This document shows, piece by piece, positions 27,701 through 35,725 of a stretch of DNA of 64,000 nt; position 1 is the stretch's first letter, and every line of letters starts with the position of its first letter. Location: contig DASPLL010000017.1 of NCBI GenBank assembly GCA_035627615.1, positions 62,001 to 126,000 of the forward strand, read 5' to 3'. A model generated the notes under the pieces. The model ran no database searches and was not told where the DNA came from. It worked only from the letters and a program-made list of their open reading frames with translations. The position numbers and the translations under genes were made by a program. This DNA is from BRH-c25 sp035627615. GTDB lineage: Bacteria; Bacillota; Clostridia; Lutisporales; Lutisporaceae.

Positions 27701-30505
27701 CTGCATCTCCGCAGTCGGCGGTGTTTTATCCAGAATTACGGTATCCTCATATACAATACCGGTATTGCTGAATTTATCCCTGTACTGTACCTGAACCTTC
27801 CTGCTTCCGGAGACATCAGGTATGGAGAAATTTTCAAGCCTTGACACAAAATTGCCCCACAGGCTCCAGGTCACCCCGTTATCCGTTGAAAGCCTGTACT
27901 GCAGCTCGTCGGTATAATTTGTATCACTGGCTGACAGACTAATATCCACAGTATTGGTACTTGTGATTTCCTCTATTATGTCGATTGTTCCGGTGGGAGG
28001 CATATTGTCAAGCCTGAACCTCTTGCTCGTGGCAGTACCCTCATTCCCTGAATTATCTACCGCTTTTATCGACAGGTACCAATCCCCGTCCGCATTTGAC
28101 AGCGGCAGGCTGTAGGAGGCCGTCGGTTTCCAGTTCTCCTGTACGATTACTCCATCCTGGGACCATTGATAATACCATCCGCTGATCCCTGAGAACTCAT
28201 CACTCAGTGATATGCTTGCGGTTACGGAGCCCCGGACTATTTCCAAGCCGTTTGTAACAAAAACTATGGATGGAGCTTGATTATCAAACTTGAACAACTG
28301 ATGCTTGGCGGATTTATTCCCTGAATTATCCTGAGCCTTTACATGAAGCCACTTCAGGCCGTTGAAGCTCCCCTGGGAGAATGCCCCGTAGTACGGCAGC
28401 CATCCACTGCCGTTCAGATCCGGTGTTATCTCATTATCCGTCCATTGATACCATATTCCGGAAACTATTCCATTGACATAATCCTGAATATAATAATTAG
28501 GGTCCATTGCATTAATAGATCCGGTATGATTCTTTCTGAAATCACCTGAATTGTAATCTGATGTGATCTCTATAACAGGCGCTGCCTTGTCAATAAAGAA
28601 CTCTCCGCTGGAAATAGTGTTTACATTGCCCACACTGTCTCTTCCCCTGATTGCCAGCTTCCATTTTCCATGCCCGTCAATATTGTTGTTTACACCTTTC
28701 CCGACGGCATTTATATATGCAATGCCCCCTGAAACAGTCAAGGGATTCCACCTGTTAACATCCAGGGCACCCTTATACCATTGATATTCTATTGAACCGG
28801 TGTCAATGGCTGACAGCGCATCAGACACTATTACCTTTACATTATAATCGGCCTTGGGAGAGGTGGAGCTCGCAGGTGAAAAGCTTACAGCCGGTCCTTG
28901 ATTATCCAGATAAAAAACTCCCGATGTATTATAGCCGATATTTCCTGCAACATCCTCCGACCTGACATGCAGGTAATATTTGCCCGTGACTCCTTCCAGC
29001 GCTATAGTTTTGATATCGACACACTGGTTTTGGTTCCCGCTTGGGACACTGCTCCAGGTTACACTGCTTATGCTGCTGTTTTGCGACCAGTAATACTTAT
29101 ATATTTGTCCGGATAATCCCGAACCGCTGTCCGATATGGTAACAACTGCATCCTGCCGTTTTGAATATGCAGTGTTCTGATTCTCGCTGAAGCCTGCTGC
29201 AGGAGCTGTCTTGTCAATCCTTATCCCGGCAGTGGCTATGCTTTTTACAGTCCTGACCAGGTCGTTTCCCGCCAGGTCCCTTACCGTTCCGCCGAGGAAT
29301 TCGGTTACATCCAGAACGGCCACATCATTATCGGCACTTGTCACATTGTATTTGAAGACCAGACTGGATATGTTGCTGCCTGTACTTTGTGCTATGGCAT
29401 AGCTTCCATTGTTCAGCTTCAACTGTATGCTGCCTGCCGTCCCTGTTACATTTACCGGTTCATCAAAATTAACCGTCAATGTAACACTGTCTCCTCCGTT
29501 TAGCTGCTTTATGGGCTGACTGCTGCTATCCAGCTTATTATTTGTTATGGCAGTTGATATTGAGGAAATAACCGGCTTTTTACCATCTATCTTTATATTC
29601 TTATTCACAAGGTTATTTGTTTTATTAACAAAGGACAGCAATGCATTATTAGGTCCCCTGTCCCTTATGGTTCCGCCGCTCAATTCAATAAGCGCCGGGC
29701 TGGTGCTGTAATTCAGCCGGTCCACCTGTTGACCTTCGGCTACCGTGTATTTGAAGGTGAGGGTACTTGTGCCGGAACCTGAATAATAATAGGCATATCC
29801 CCCGGTACTCATCTTGATCCTGGGCGTTCCTGCCACATTAACAGCCTCGTTGAATTTTACCTGAAAATAGGTTATATCTCCGATTTTCTTCGTACCTGTA
29901 TCACTTGATACTATTTCCGTGATGTCAGGCTGACCGCCGTCATAAAAATACACATTGACATTTGTAAACTCAACAGAGTTGTCCAGATTATCCTCAGAAA
30001 AGAATTTAAGCTCAAGAATTGTAGTTCCTGCCGGAATGGCTTTATTAAAAGACCAGGTAGTGCTTGAGGTCTCGGCATGCTTATGGTCAATAAGCTGCCA
30101 GGCTCCGTTTGTGTAGGCATACAAGTCGAACTTGGCAGTATCATTGCTTCCGGACGTGGTATCAGCAACATCCATTATTACTTTTACACTCACATCCCCT
30201 TTGTTTATTCTTACTATATCTTCAGGGGAAAAATTCATATGGTATTTCACCATAAAGTTTTCGCTTTCATCCTCAGGGTCTATCAGACCGTCATAGTAGC
30301 CGTAGGCGTCTATATTCCCTATTCCGCCGTTTGAAACCCCGACGGTTCCTCCCTCAGCGTTATCATCCAGTTTGATCACAAAATTATCCTTGTGGAAATT
30401 GTCCTTGCCTTCCCCATAGTCCCTGATATCCGCAAAGGAGGTGGCCGGGAACATTAATACGAACAGAAATGTAAGGAAAAAAAGAATACGCATTTTCTTT
30501 TTCAC
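24710..30505 (-). CDS. Giant secreted protein with Ig-like repeats (~1,930 aa)
   Basis: The start is GTG 30505 behind AAAGGGGGC; the next in-frame ATG is only four codons on. Residues 1-26 are a signal peptide. Two Ig-like modules of the type VTLTVNFDEPVNVTG occur at ~190-430. Modules with YYQWS/DGEWYLHVKA signatures follow to ~1230. About eight repeats of roughly 70 residues come next, each opening with NIDK-x-PP or WIDK and containing YST-x-x-T and ENGxFxF. A DUF5011-like module (DYRAGN type, AYDPVDGE) precedes the unique C-terminus. No SLH, sortase or LysM anchor is visible, so attachment may depend on the SLH partner encoded one base downstream. Promoter carries tandem 11-bp repeats. Confidence 0.85.
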   Translation of the reverse strand: MKKKMRILFFLTFLFVLMFPATSFADIRDYGEGKDNFHKDNFVIKLDDNAEGGTVGVSNGGIGNIDAYGYYDGLIDPEDESENFMVKYHMNFSPEDIVRINKGDVSVKVIMDVADTTSGSNDTAKFDLYAYTNGAWQLIDHKHAETSSTTWSFNKAIPAGTTILELKFFSEDNLDNSVEFTNVNVYFYDGGQPDITEIVSSDTGTKKIGDITYFQVKFNEAVNVAGTPRIKMSTGGYAYYYSGSGTSTLTFKYTVAEGQQVDRLNYSTSPALIELSGGTIRDRGPNNALLSFVNKTNNLVNKNIKIDGKKPVISSISTAITNNKLDSSSQPIKQLNGGDSVTLTVNFDEPVNVTGTAGSIQLKLNNGSYAIAQSTGSNISSLVFKYNVTSADNDVAVLDVTEFLGGTVRDLAGNDLVRTVKSIATAGIRIDKTAPAAGFSENQNTAYSKRQDAVVTISDSGSGLSGQIYKYYWSQNSSISSVTWSSVPSGNQNQCVDIKTIALEGVTGKYYLHVRSEDVAGNIGYNTSGVFYLDNQGPAVSFSPASSTSPKADYNVKVIVSDALSAIDTGSIEYQWYKGALDVNRWNPLTVSGGIAYINAVGKGVNNNIDGHGKWKLAIRGRDSVGNVNTISSGEFFIDKAAPVIEITSDYNSGDFRKNHTGSINAMDPNYYIQDYVNGIVSGIWYQWTDNEITPDLNGSGWLPYYGAFSQGSFNGLKWLHVKAQDNSGNKSAKHQLFKFDNQAPSIVFVTNGLEIVRGSVTASISLSDEFSGISGWYYQWSQDGVIVQENWKPTASYSLPLSNADGDWYLSIKAVDNSGNEGTATSKRFRLDNMPPTGTIDIIEEITSTNTVDISLSASDTNYTDELQYRLSTDNGVTWSLWGNFVSRLENFSIPDVSGSRKVQVQYRDKFSNTGIVYEDTVILDKTPPTAEMQYSIMDRWVSGDVAAVLGNIKDSYMEGDAVIYRDPLEVSLLSANEGIVHDQANNEYSYLFRNNGRLDFTIMDKAGNKTVISALVNWIDKSGPEISFAANGNSNASMTAGTSVNITDTVQFEGAALKTELPDSYYYQWSKNTVSPGLYDTGWQPAVRGEQINISDTDGEWYLHVKASDSLGNTTILRSNKYVLDNTPPNPTISYSNTNRTANPVTAYIEFDEPAAVTNTPGGSSYYTFSDNGSFTFMYEDRSGNTGAAEASVNWIDKNLPHAAVIYSATDWTKDNVTVTMAVYGEPRRELKDFNLPEDLDYEFLFSDFESDGTVVKAVYELRENGSFSFVVRDCVTGNYDTVNIVVNNIDKIPPQGEAIYSKTQKTRDNIEVTILTSDNTNQGVEVISPEGAVLKEANGNTYIVSQNGEYDFILRDVSGNEAVLTAVIGNIDRDAPQGAIVYTPDAWTKDTVTATVSANEEIQVMNNDGNREYTFYQNGSFTFTLRDTAGNTSEVTAEVDWIDKTSPTGVLRYDAANKTNKGVEIIVGASDNSNAAVQVIHPEGMAVKVPNTSYIAADNGNYTFKLVDAAGNEGTLTAAVNNIDKLPPTAEVGYSTTEITNENVEIRLTLSEEAEVTAPEKILVKEKDGFILYEAPDNGDYIFILTDPAQNENTVTASVYNIDRLAPAGRVSYSTLEITRDPVIATVQADEEFTVMNNFNLKERVFFGNGAFTFQLMDTAGNWSEVKAEVGNIDNIPPVVSVTYSTVDYTNKNVTATVTSNEDIIVLNNNGSRTFEFKENGTFKFRVSDMLGNETTAYATVNNIDKVSPVITFNLENRLVLKINEKHELNDFTAYDPVDGERTDMTEKVLIDKRGLDITRAGQYQVSYSVTDRAGNTTAVNRNVAVISPDAYRVFINGLDTQLDSMAFDTPQLNISVMNSQGEVEVRWKQGYLSQGDMKSMANILGKTEGYVFNAPATGYYTFYIQDQERNAELIRIFIKSIGNKGVQ

Positions 30506-30613
30506 AATATAAGCCCCCTTTAACAATAATATTAATTACATATGCTACATTTTTTGAATATTCTGTTATCTGAAATTTGAAGAAAAGTCATTATTATTTT
30601 TCATTATTATCGA

Positions 30614-30679
30614 ATTATATCATGTTCTGTCGAATTTGCACCTAAACACAACCTAAAGAAATCCTAAAATTTTCTTAAG
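30614..30679 (-). promoter_or_regulatory. Promoter with four 11-bp-spaced hexamers (giant operon)
   Basis: On the plus strand CCTAAA occurs at 30641, 30652 and 30663 and CTTAAG at 30674, exactly 11 bp apart (TTTAGG type in the minus orientation). TATAAT lies 21 bp beyond the first hexamer, at the complement of 30614-30619, oriented toward the giant operon. Same-face direct repeats near a -35 position are typical of OmpR/PhoB-family activator sites. Confidence 0.75.
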
Positions 30680-30700
30680 GTTGCGCCACATAAGAAGAAT

Positions 30701-30716
30701 GCGCACTAGCGTGCGC
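30701..30716. repeat. Small perfect hairpin GCGCAC-TAGC-GTGCGC
   Basis: A 6-bp GC-rich stem with a four-base loop immediately before the repetitive hairpin element; its role is unknown. Confidence 0.6.
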
Positions 30717-30837
30717 AGATGCGAGATACGAGATGCGAGATACGAGGAAAGCCAGGCTATTCCTTAAGGGTTAAGGTTCCCCAATACTCCAGAGCCCTGC
30801 TTGCAGCCTCGCGTCTCGAGTCTCGTATCTCGAGTCT
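30717..30837. repeat. Hairpin element with internally repetitive arms, copy 1
   Basis: The 31-nt left arm (30717-30747) is built from CGAGATG/CGAGATA units and is mirrored by the right arm 30807-30837 with CTCGAG/TCTCGTA units. About 25 of 31 positions can pair. The 59-nt middle is unique. No open frame is present, and no target-site duplication is obvious. It is comparable in design to the element at 59871-59967. Confidence 0.7.
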
Positions 30838-30913
30838 GAAAAATGCTTCGCAATCTTCTACATATGTTACCTGTCAATACATTATCATGATTAAATACTC
30901 ATACGTCCATTAA

Positions 30914-31267
30914 TTAAGCTCTTTTATCCACAAATATCCCTACCGGTATATTCATCCCGGCTGCAATATCAAGGAGCTTCTCCGACGGAATTTCCCTGAT
31001 TATCTCATGATTTTCCGAGTTGATGACCGTAACACTGATCCTGCCGGTCTTTTCATGTACGGAAAACCGCAGCTCCGTCATGGGCTTTTCAAGTGCTGCG
31101 CCCTGCCCTGTTACCCTTTTGCCCAAGTGCTTTCCAATCTCCCTGTTTTCAACAGTGTCCTGTCCTTGAAACCTTTTATTCTTTGCATCTGATGGTTCTG
31201 AAAATATATCACTGCGGGACTGAACCGGAATCCGAACCTGATTATTATGTATATTGTACTTTGCCAT
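30914..31267 (-). CDS. FlaG-like protein
   Basis: 117 residues from ATG 31267, which follows GGTGGAG at 6 nt; the longer frame upstream lacks a ribosome binding site. The C-terminal ~65 residues match the FlaG domain: ELRFSVHEKTGRISVTVIN, then EIIREIPSEKLLDI. The N-terminal half is polar and low in complexity. FlaG proteins influence flagellar filament length or cap assembly, but no flagellar gene is near. The promoter resembles that of the giant-protein operon, so a link to the surface layer rather than the flagellum is possible. Confidence 0.75.
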   Translation of the reverse strand: MAKYNIHNNQVRIPVQSRSDIFSEPSDAKNKRFQGQDTVENREIGKHLGKRVTGQGAALEKPMTELRFSVHEKTGRISVTVINSENHEIIREIPSEKLLDIAAGMNIPVGIFVDKRA

Positions 31268-31409
31268 GGAAATCTCCACCTTCCATACCTCCTTATCCTG
31301 CATGTACTGCTTATAAATTTGAGAATATTCATTAAAATATCGAATTTTCGACAGAGTTCTGCTATAATAAAGAAGACATAATATCATTACTTTCTACTAC
31401 TTATATATA

Positions 31410-31475
31410 ATTTTATCATCATTTGCTGATCCGCTGTCTTAATTCAATCTAAAGATAACCCAAAGCTTTCTTAAG
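31410..31475 (-). promoter_or_regulatory. Promoter with four 11-bp-spaced hexamers (flaG)
   Basis: Hexamers TCTTAA, TCTAAA, CCCAAA and CTTAAG start at 31437, 31448, 31459 and 31470 on the plus strand, exactly 11 bp apart. TAAAAT (complement of 31410-31415) lies 21 bp beyond, the same gap as in the giant-operon promoter. The array also lies ~30-65 bp before the divergent kinase gene at 31503, so it could control both directions. Confidence 0.75.
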
Positions 31476-31502
31476 GCTTAATATGCTGTTTGGGGGTCAC
31501 AC

Positions 31503-33668
31503 ATGCTAAAGCATCCTGCAAAAACACTTGCCATACTCTCGATCTTTTTTATAATTCTGGCAGCAACATTTACAATCAGTCATGCTGAATCAACAGGAAG
31601 CCCGGAAGCGACCGGCGGTGTGCTGGACCTTACATGCAGGAATTGGGAACAGGATGGTATTGTTGCTTTGAACGGCCAGTGGGAATTTTACTGGCAGAAG
31701 CTTTTGGCTCCCGGAGACTTTCAAAAAGCGGAGCCGGTATCGGAAAGGGAACTGATAGTCCTCCCCAGGGCCTGGAATAAATATGTGCTTGACGGCGAAG
31801 AGCTTCCGGGCGATGGCTATGCTACCTACAGACTGCTAATCCGCCATTCGGCCGATGAAGTACTGGCTATAAAGATTCCAAGGATTTTTACCTCCTACAG
31901 GCTCTGGGCCAATGGTGAACTGATTGCATCTGCCGGTAATGTAGGCACAACTTACGGGCAAACGGTTCCCCAGTACCTGCCCCAGGTAAAATATATCAGA
32001 CCGGAAGCCGGTACCCTTGAGCTGATAATACAGGTAACCAATTTCCGCCATCGAAGCGGCGGTATACTGGAAAGCATCCAGTTGGGCCCTGCAGAGCAGA
32101 TTATTGAAGCCCGTACAAGGAATCTTGCCCTGGAACTGTTCCTGTTCGGCAGCCTGTTTATTATAGGCTTTTACCATATTGCCCTCTATATATTCAGAAC
32201 AAAGGACAGGTCTACCCTATACTTCGGCATTTACTCCCTTTTGATCAGTGCAAGGACGCTGCTGGTCGGTGAAATATATTTCATTCATTTATTTCCGGGC
32301 TTCAGCTGGGAAGCAGCTCACAAAATACAAACCCTGGCATTTTATATAGGTGTGCCCCTGGTTATTTTATTCCTGAAATCAACCTTTCCTGAAGACATTT
32401 CAAGGCAAGTGAATACTTTCATACAAATAACCGCATCAGGCTTCGGAGTCCTGGTTTTGTTCACACCTGCCAGAATATTCAGCCGGATTAACACCCTGTA
32501 TCAGGTATTCTCATTTGCTGTTATCGTATATGCCTTATATATTGCTGTTATTACCTGCCTAAGAAAAAGGGAAGGCTCATACCTTATAGGTATTGGCCTG
32601 TCGATTCTTATATTATTTACCATAAATGACATGATATTCCTCAGTATTATGTTAGCCGATTCTGACAACCATTTTTTGCGGAGCTTTGTCACCAGGGGCA
32701 ATCTTTCCTCCTGGGGCCTGCTGTTATTCGTATTTACCCAATCCCTGGTTCTGGCCAGGCGATTTTCCAAAAGCTTTTCAGAGGTAGAGCTTCTGACAGA
32801 GCAGCTTTGGGAGCTCAATGCGAACCTTGAAGAAAAGGTCAATGAAAGGACCCTGGCACTGGAGACCTCAAAAGAGGAATTGAAAAAGGCCTACCAGGCT
32901 GTTTCCAGATCGGAAAAATCCCTCAAGGACCTGATGCAGAATATATCCCATGACCTGCGCACACCTTTGTCTGCCGTTAAAGGCTTTGCAAACGCCATTT
33001 TGGATGGGATCGTAGAAGAGCCTCAGGAGCAGAAAAAATACCTGAAAAGAATCATAGAGAAGGTCAATCATTTAAATCATATGGTACAGGAATTATTGGA
33101 TCTGTCGCAGCTGCAGTCCCGGCAGCTGAAGTTTGAGTTCAGCCGGCTCCCGGTAGATTCGTTCATTGAATATTTCTCGGAAAAATACAGCTTTGATATG
33201 GAGAATGAGAACATAAGGTTCAGGACCATTATTTCTAATTGGCAAAGCAAGCATCCGGATATGGCAGCTTTATATGTGATGGTTGATCATCAAAGGCTGG
33301 AACGTGTCTTTTCAAACCTGCTGAACAATGCACTCAAATATACCCCTGCAGGAGGAAGCATCGAGCTCCGGTTCAGCTTCAGCGATGATGACAGGAATCT
33401 TATTGCCGAGGTATCTGATACCGGAATTGGGATTCCGGAGGAAGACCTGCCTCATGTTTTCGAACGCTTCTATATGGTTTCAAAAGCACGCCAGGGCGAT
33501 AGCAGCAGCCGCGGCCTGGGCCTCGCTATTGTAAAGGAAATAATAGAATATCACAACGGCCGTATATGGGTTATAAGCAAGCTTGGTCAGGGCAGTCATT
33601 TTTTCTTCACACTGCCCGTCTATAATATTAATGAATCAGACCCGGACTTCCGGTCCGGTCAAGCTTAA
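31503..33668 (+). CDS. 7TMR-DISM sensor histidine kinase
   Basis: 721 residues, ATG 31503 after TTTGGGGGTCAC. Signal peptide (~1-28), an extracytoplasmic domain with jelly-roll-like features (LNGQWEFYWQ, YRLWANGELIASAG) to ~200, then seven membrane helices to ~420, a coiled coil (LNANLEEKVNERT), the H-box NISHDLRTPLSAVKG, and the ATPase motifs LNNALKYTP, DTGIGIPEEDL, GLGLAIVKEI. This is the 7TM-DISM layout, where the outer domain may bind carbohydrate. It is followed 13 bp later by its response regulator. Confidence 0.92.
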   Translation: MLKHPAKTLAILSIFFIILAATFTISHAESTGSPEATGGVLDLTCRNWEQDGIVALNGQWEFYWQKLLAPGDFQKAEPVSERELIVLPRAWNKYVLDGEELPGDGYATYRLLIRHSADEVLAIKIPRIFTSYRLWANGELIASAGNVGTTYGQTVPQYLPQVKYIRPEAGTLELIIQVTNFRHRSGGILESIQLGPAEQIIEARTRNLALELFLFGSLFIIGFYHIALYIFRTKDRSTLYFGIYSLLISARTLLVGEIYFIHLFPGFSWEAAHKIQTLAFYIGVPLVILFLKSTFPEDISRQVNTFIQITASGFGVLVLFTPARIFSRINTLYQVFSFAVIVYALYIAVITCLRKREGSYLIGIGLSILILFTINDMIFLSIMLADSDNHFLRSFVTRGNLSSWGLLLFVFTQSLVLARRFSKSFSEVELLTEQLWELNANLEEKVNERTLALETSKEELKKAYQAVSRSEKSLKDLMQNISHDLRTPLSAVKGFANAILDGIVEEPQEQKKYLKRIIEKVNHLNHMVQELLDLSQLQSRQLKFEFSRLPVDSFIEYFSEKYSFDMENENIRFRTIISNWQSKHPDMAALYVMVDHQRLERVFSNLLNNALKYTPAGGSIELRFSFSDDDRNLIAEVSDTGIGIPEEDLPHVFERFYMVSKARQGDSSSRGLGLAIVKEIIEYHNGRIWVISKLGQGSHFFFTLPVYNINESDPDFRSGQA

Positions 33669-33681
33669 GGAGGTATAAATA

Positions 33682-34386
33682 TTGGCGGGAGAGAAAATTT
33701 TAGTAGTTGATGATGATGCAGATATCAGAGAAATCATAACAATGTACTTGAAAAAAGAAGGTTATCACATAGTTACAGCTGTTGATGGAAATCAGGCGCT
33801 GACTTATGCATATTCCTTCAATCCCGATCTGATTATTCTTGACATGATGCTTCCTGGCCTGGATGGAATCGAAGTATGCCAGGAATTACGTAAAAAGCTT
33901 ACAGCACCAATAATCTTCCTCAGTTGCAAATCTACGCCAAGTGACAAATCAATAGGCCTGATGGCAGGCGGTGACGATTATATGAGCAAGCCCTTCGATA
34001 CAATCGAACTGCTGGCAAGGGTTAAGGCCCATCTGCGCAGAAACCGGATACTGGAAAGCTCAAATGGCATGAATGCCACAAGTAACCTGATCTGTTACCC
34101 CGGTATGACGATCGATCTGAACAGCTATACGGTCATGTCTAACGGGCAGGTGACTACCTTGTCCCCTAAAGAATTTCAGCTGCTGGTGTTATTGGCTCAG
34201 AACCCCAACATTTTGTTCAGCAATGAGCAGCTGTTCCAATCCCTGTGGGGTGTGGAGAGTTTTGGAGATCACCGGACGATTATGGTCCATATAAGCAATA
34301 TACGTAAAAAAATAGAACCTGATCCAAAGAATCCGGCATTTATACAGACCATAAAAGGAGTCGGGTATAAGTTCTGTACTCCTTGA
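33682..34386 (+). CDS. OmpR/PhoB-family response regulator
   Basis: 234 residues with a TTG start at 33682, supported by AAGGAGGTATAAATA. The receiver domain has VVDDDADI and phospho-acceptor Asp54 in LIILDMMLPG, Lys in DYMSKPF. The C-terminal winged helix (~140-232) has LSPKEFQLLVLL, GDHRTIMVHISNIRKKI and TIKGVGYKF. It is co-transcribed with the sensor kinase. Its DNA-binding class prefers tandem direct repeats at 10-11 bp, which is what the flaG and giant-operon promoters contain; direct regulation is inferred, not shown. Confidence 0.93.
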   Translation: MAGEKILVVDDDADIREIITMYLKKEGYHIVTAVDGNQALTYAYSFNPDLIILDMMLPGLDGIEVCQELRKKLTAPIIFLSCKSTPSDKSIGLMAGGDDYMSKPFDTIELLARVKAHLRRNRILESSNGMNATSNLICYPGMTIDLNSYTVMSNGQVTTLSPKEFQLLVLLAQNPNILFSNEQLFQSLWGVESFGDHRTIMVHISNIRKKIEPDPKNPAFIQTIKGVGYKFCTP

Positions 34387-34449
34387 AGCTCTTGGATACT
34401 TCACTACGTTCAGGATGACATCACAGCATATTTCCGTCAAGCACAATTC

Positions 34450-34477
34450 AGTGACAGCTGAAAGGAGTCACTTTTTT
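34450..34477 (+). terminator. Terminator of the kinase-regulator operon
   Basis: AGTGAC pairs with GTCACT around an 11-nt loop, followed by TTTTTT. The right arm overlaps the stop codon of the convergent aminotransferase gene. Confidence 0.65.
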
Positions 34478-35637
34478 GATTTGAAAATCTCCACCTTTTC
34501 TATCCTTTCAAAGGCTTCTTTGAGCTTGTCAATACCTACAGTACAGGCTATTCTTATGTAGCCTTCGCCGCATTCGCCAAAAGCTATGCCTGGTATTGTA
34601 AGCACCTGAGCTTCCTTCAGGAGTATATCGCTCACTGTTATGGAATCAAGCCCTGTATCCTTTACATTAATGAATAAATAGAATGTACCGGTGGGACGGA
34701 GTACCGACATGTTCGGTATCCTGTTTATCCTCTCTGCGGCATAGAAGGTTCTGTTCCTGTATTCTTCAATCATGGGAGGCTGAATAGTCCTTCTGTTCCT
34801 TAAAGCATGTATTGCGCCTCTCTGAGATATCGAAGGTGCTGTAAAAACAACATTTTCATTTATCTGCTGAATGGTTTTTATTATTAAATCAGGGGCTATG
34901 ATATTTCCTATGCGCCAACCGGTCATGGTGAAGTTTTTTGAGAAACTGTTTATTACTATTGTCCTTTCTTTCATCCCATTTATAGATATTATGGGGATAA
35001 AAGGTTCAGAAAAGCTGAATGCCGTATAGATATCATCGGCTATCACAATAAGATCATGCTTTATCGCAACCAATGCCAGCTTTTCCATAGTGGCTTTTGT
35101 AAGACAGCAGCCTGTTGGATTACTCGGACTATTGATTATTATTGCCTTTGTCCTCTCATTAATAAGACCTTCCAATCTTTCAATGTCAATCTGAAAATCA
35201 TCTTTCTCGCAGGTATCCAGGCTTACCGGTATACCTCTGGCCAGTTGTACCTGCTGGGGATAGGGAGTAAAATACGGGGCTTGCAGAATCACCTCATCAC
35301 CATCATCCAGTATTGCTTCAAGTGCCAGATACATTGCCAGACAGCCGCTCGTCGCAACAAATACTTCCTCATCTTCAATATTTACATCATATTCTTCCTT
35401 ATAAAATTTCCTTATCTCATCCCTCAGTTCAGGATCTCCTCTGAAATCTGTATATTTTGTATGTCCGGCCTTCGCATCCTCCATAGAATTTTCAATTATC
35501 AATTCATGGGTAACAATATCTGGATCTCCTAAGCTCAGGTTTATCAGATTATCATATTGCTTTGACAGCTCATCAACCTTTCCCATTGGTGTAGACTGAT
35601 CCTTCCAGTATCTTTTGGAAATGAATCTATGCTTCAA
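34468..35637 (-). CDS. Class I/II aminotransferase, PLP-dependent
   Basis: About 389 residues. The frame permits TTG starts at 35646 and 35637; GGAAGGGG is adjacent to the first but ideally placed for the second, so I chose 35637. The fold-type I signature is complete: DPELRDEIRKFY, YFTPYPQQ, NSPSNPTG, DDIYTAFSF and the PLP lysine in SFSKNFTMTGWRIGN. The protein belongs to the aspartate-aminotransferase-like superfamily. Substrate cannot be assigned with certainty; no biosynthetic neighbours help. Confidence 0.88.
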   Translation of the reverse strand: MKHRFISKRYWKDQSTPMGKVDELSKQYDNLINLSLGDPDIVTHELIIENSMEDAKAGHTKYTDFRGDPELRDEIRKFYKEEYDVNIEDEEVFVATSGCLAMYLALEAILDDGDEVILQAPYFTPYPQQVQLARGIPVSLDTCEKDDFQIDIERLEGLINERTKAIIINSPSNPTGCCLTKATMEKLALVAIKHDLIVIADDIYTAFSFSEPFIPIISINGMKERTIVINSFSKNFTMTGWRIGNIIAPDLIIKTIQQINENVVFTAPSISQRGAIHALRNRRTIQPPMIEEYRNRTFYAAERINRIPNMSVLRPTGTFYLFINVKDTGLDSITVSDILLKEAQVLTIPGIAFGECGEGYIRIACTVGIDKLKEAFERIEKVEIFKSKK

Positions 35638-35725
35638 ATCATTCAACCCCTTCCATCAGCCATGGCACTTATTCTTCCGTGATCGTTTTTATATTATTAG
35701 AAAAATATACTCTGAGGCCGGATAG

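Noticed and set aside
30717..30837. CRISPR array, suggested by short repeated units.
   Set aside because: Units are 7-10 bp with no spacers; the layout is two mirrored arms, not repeat-spacer.
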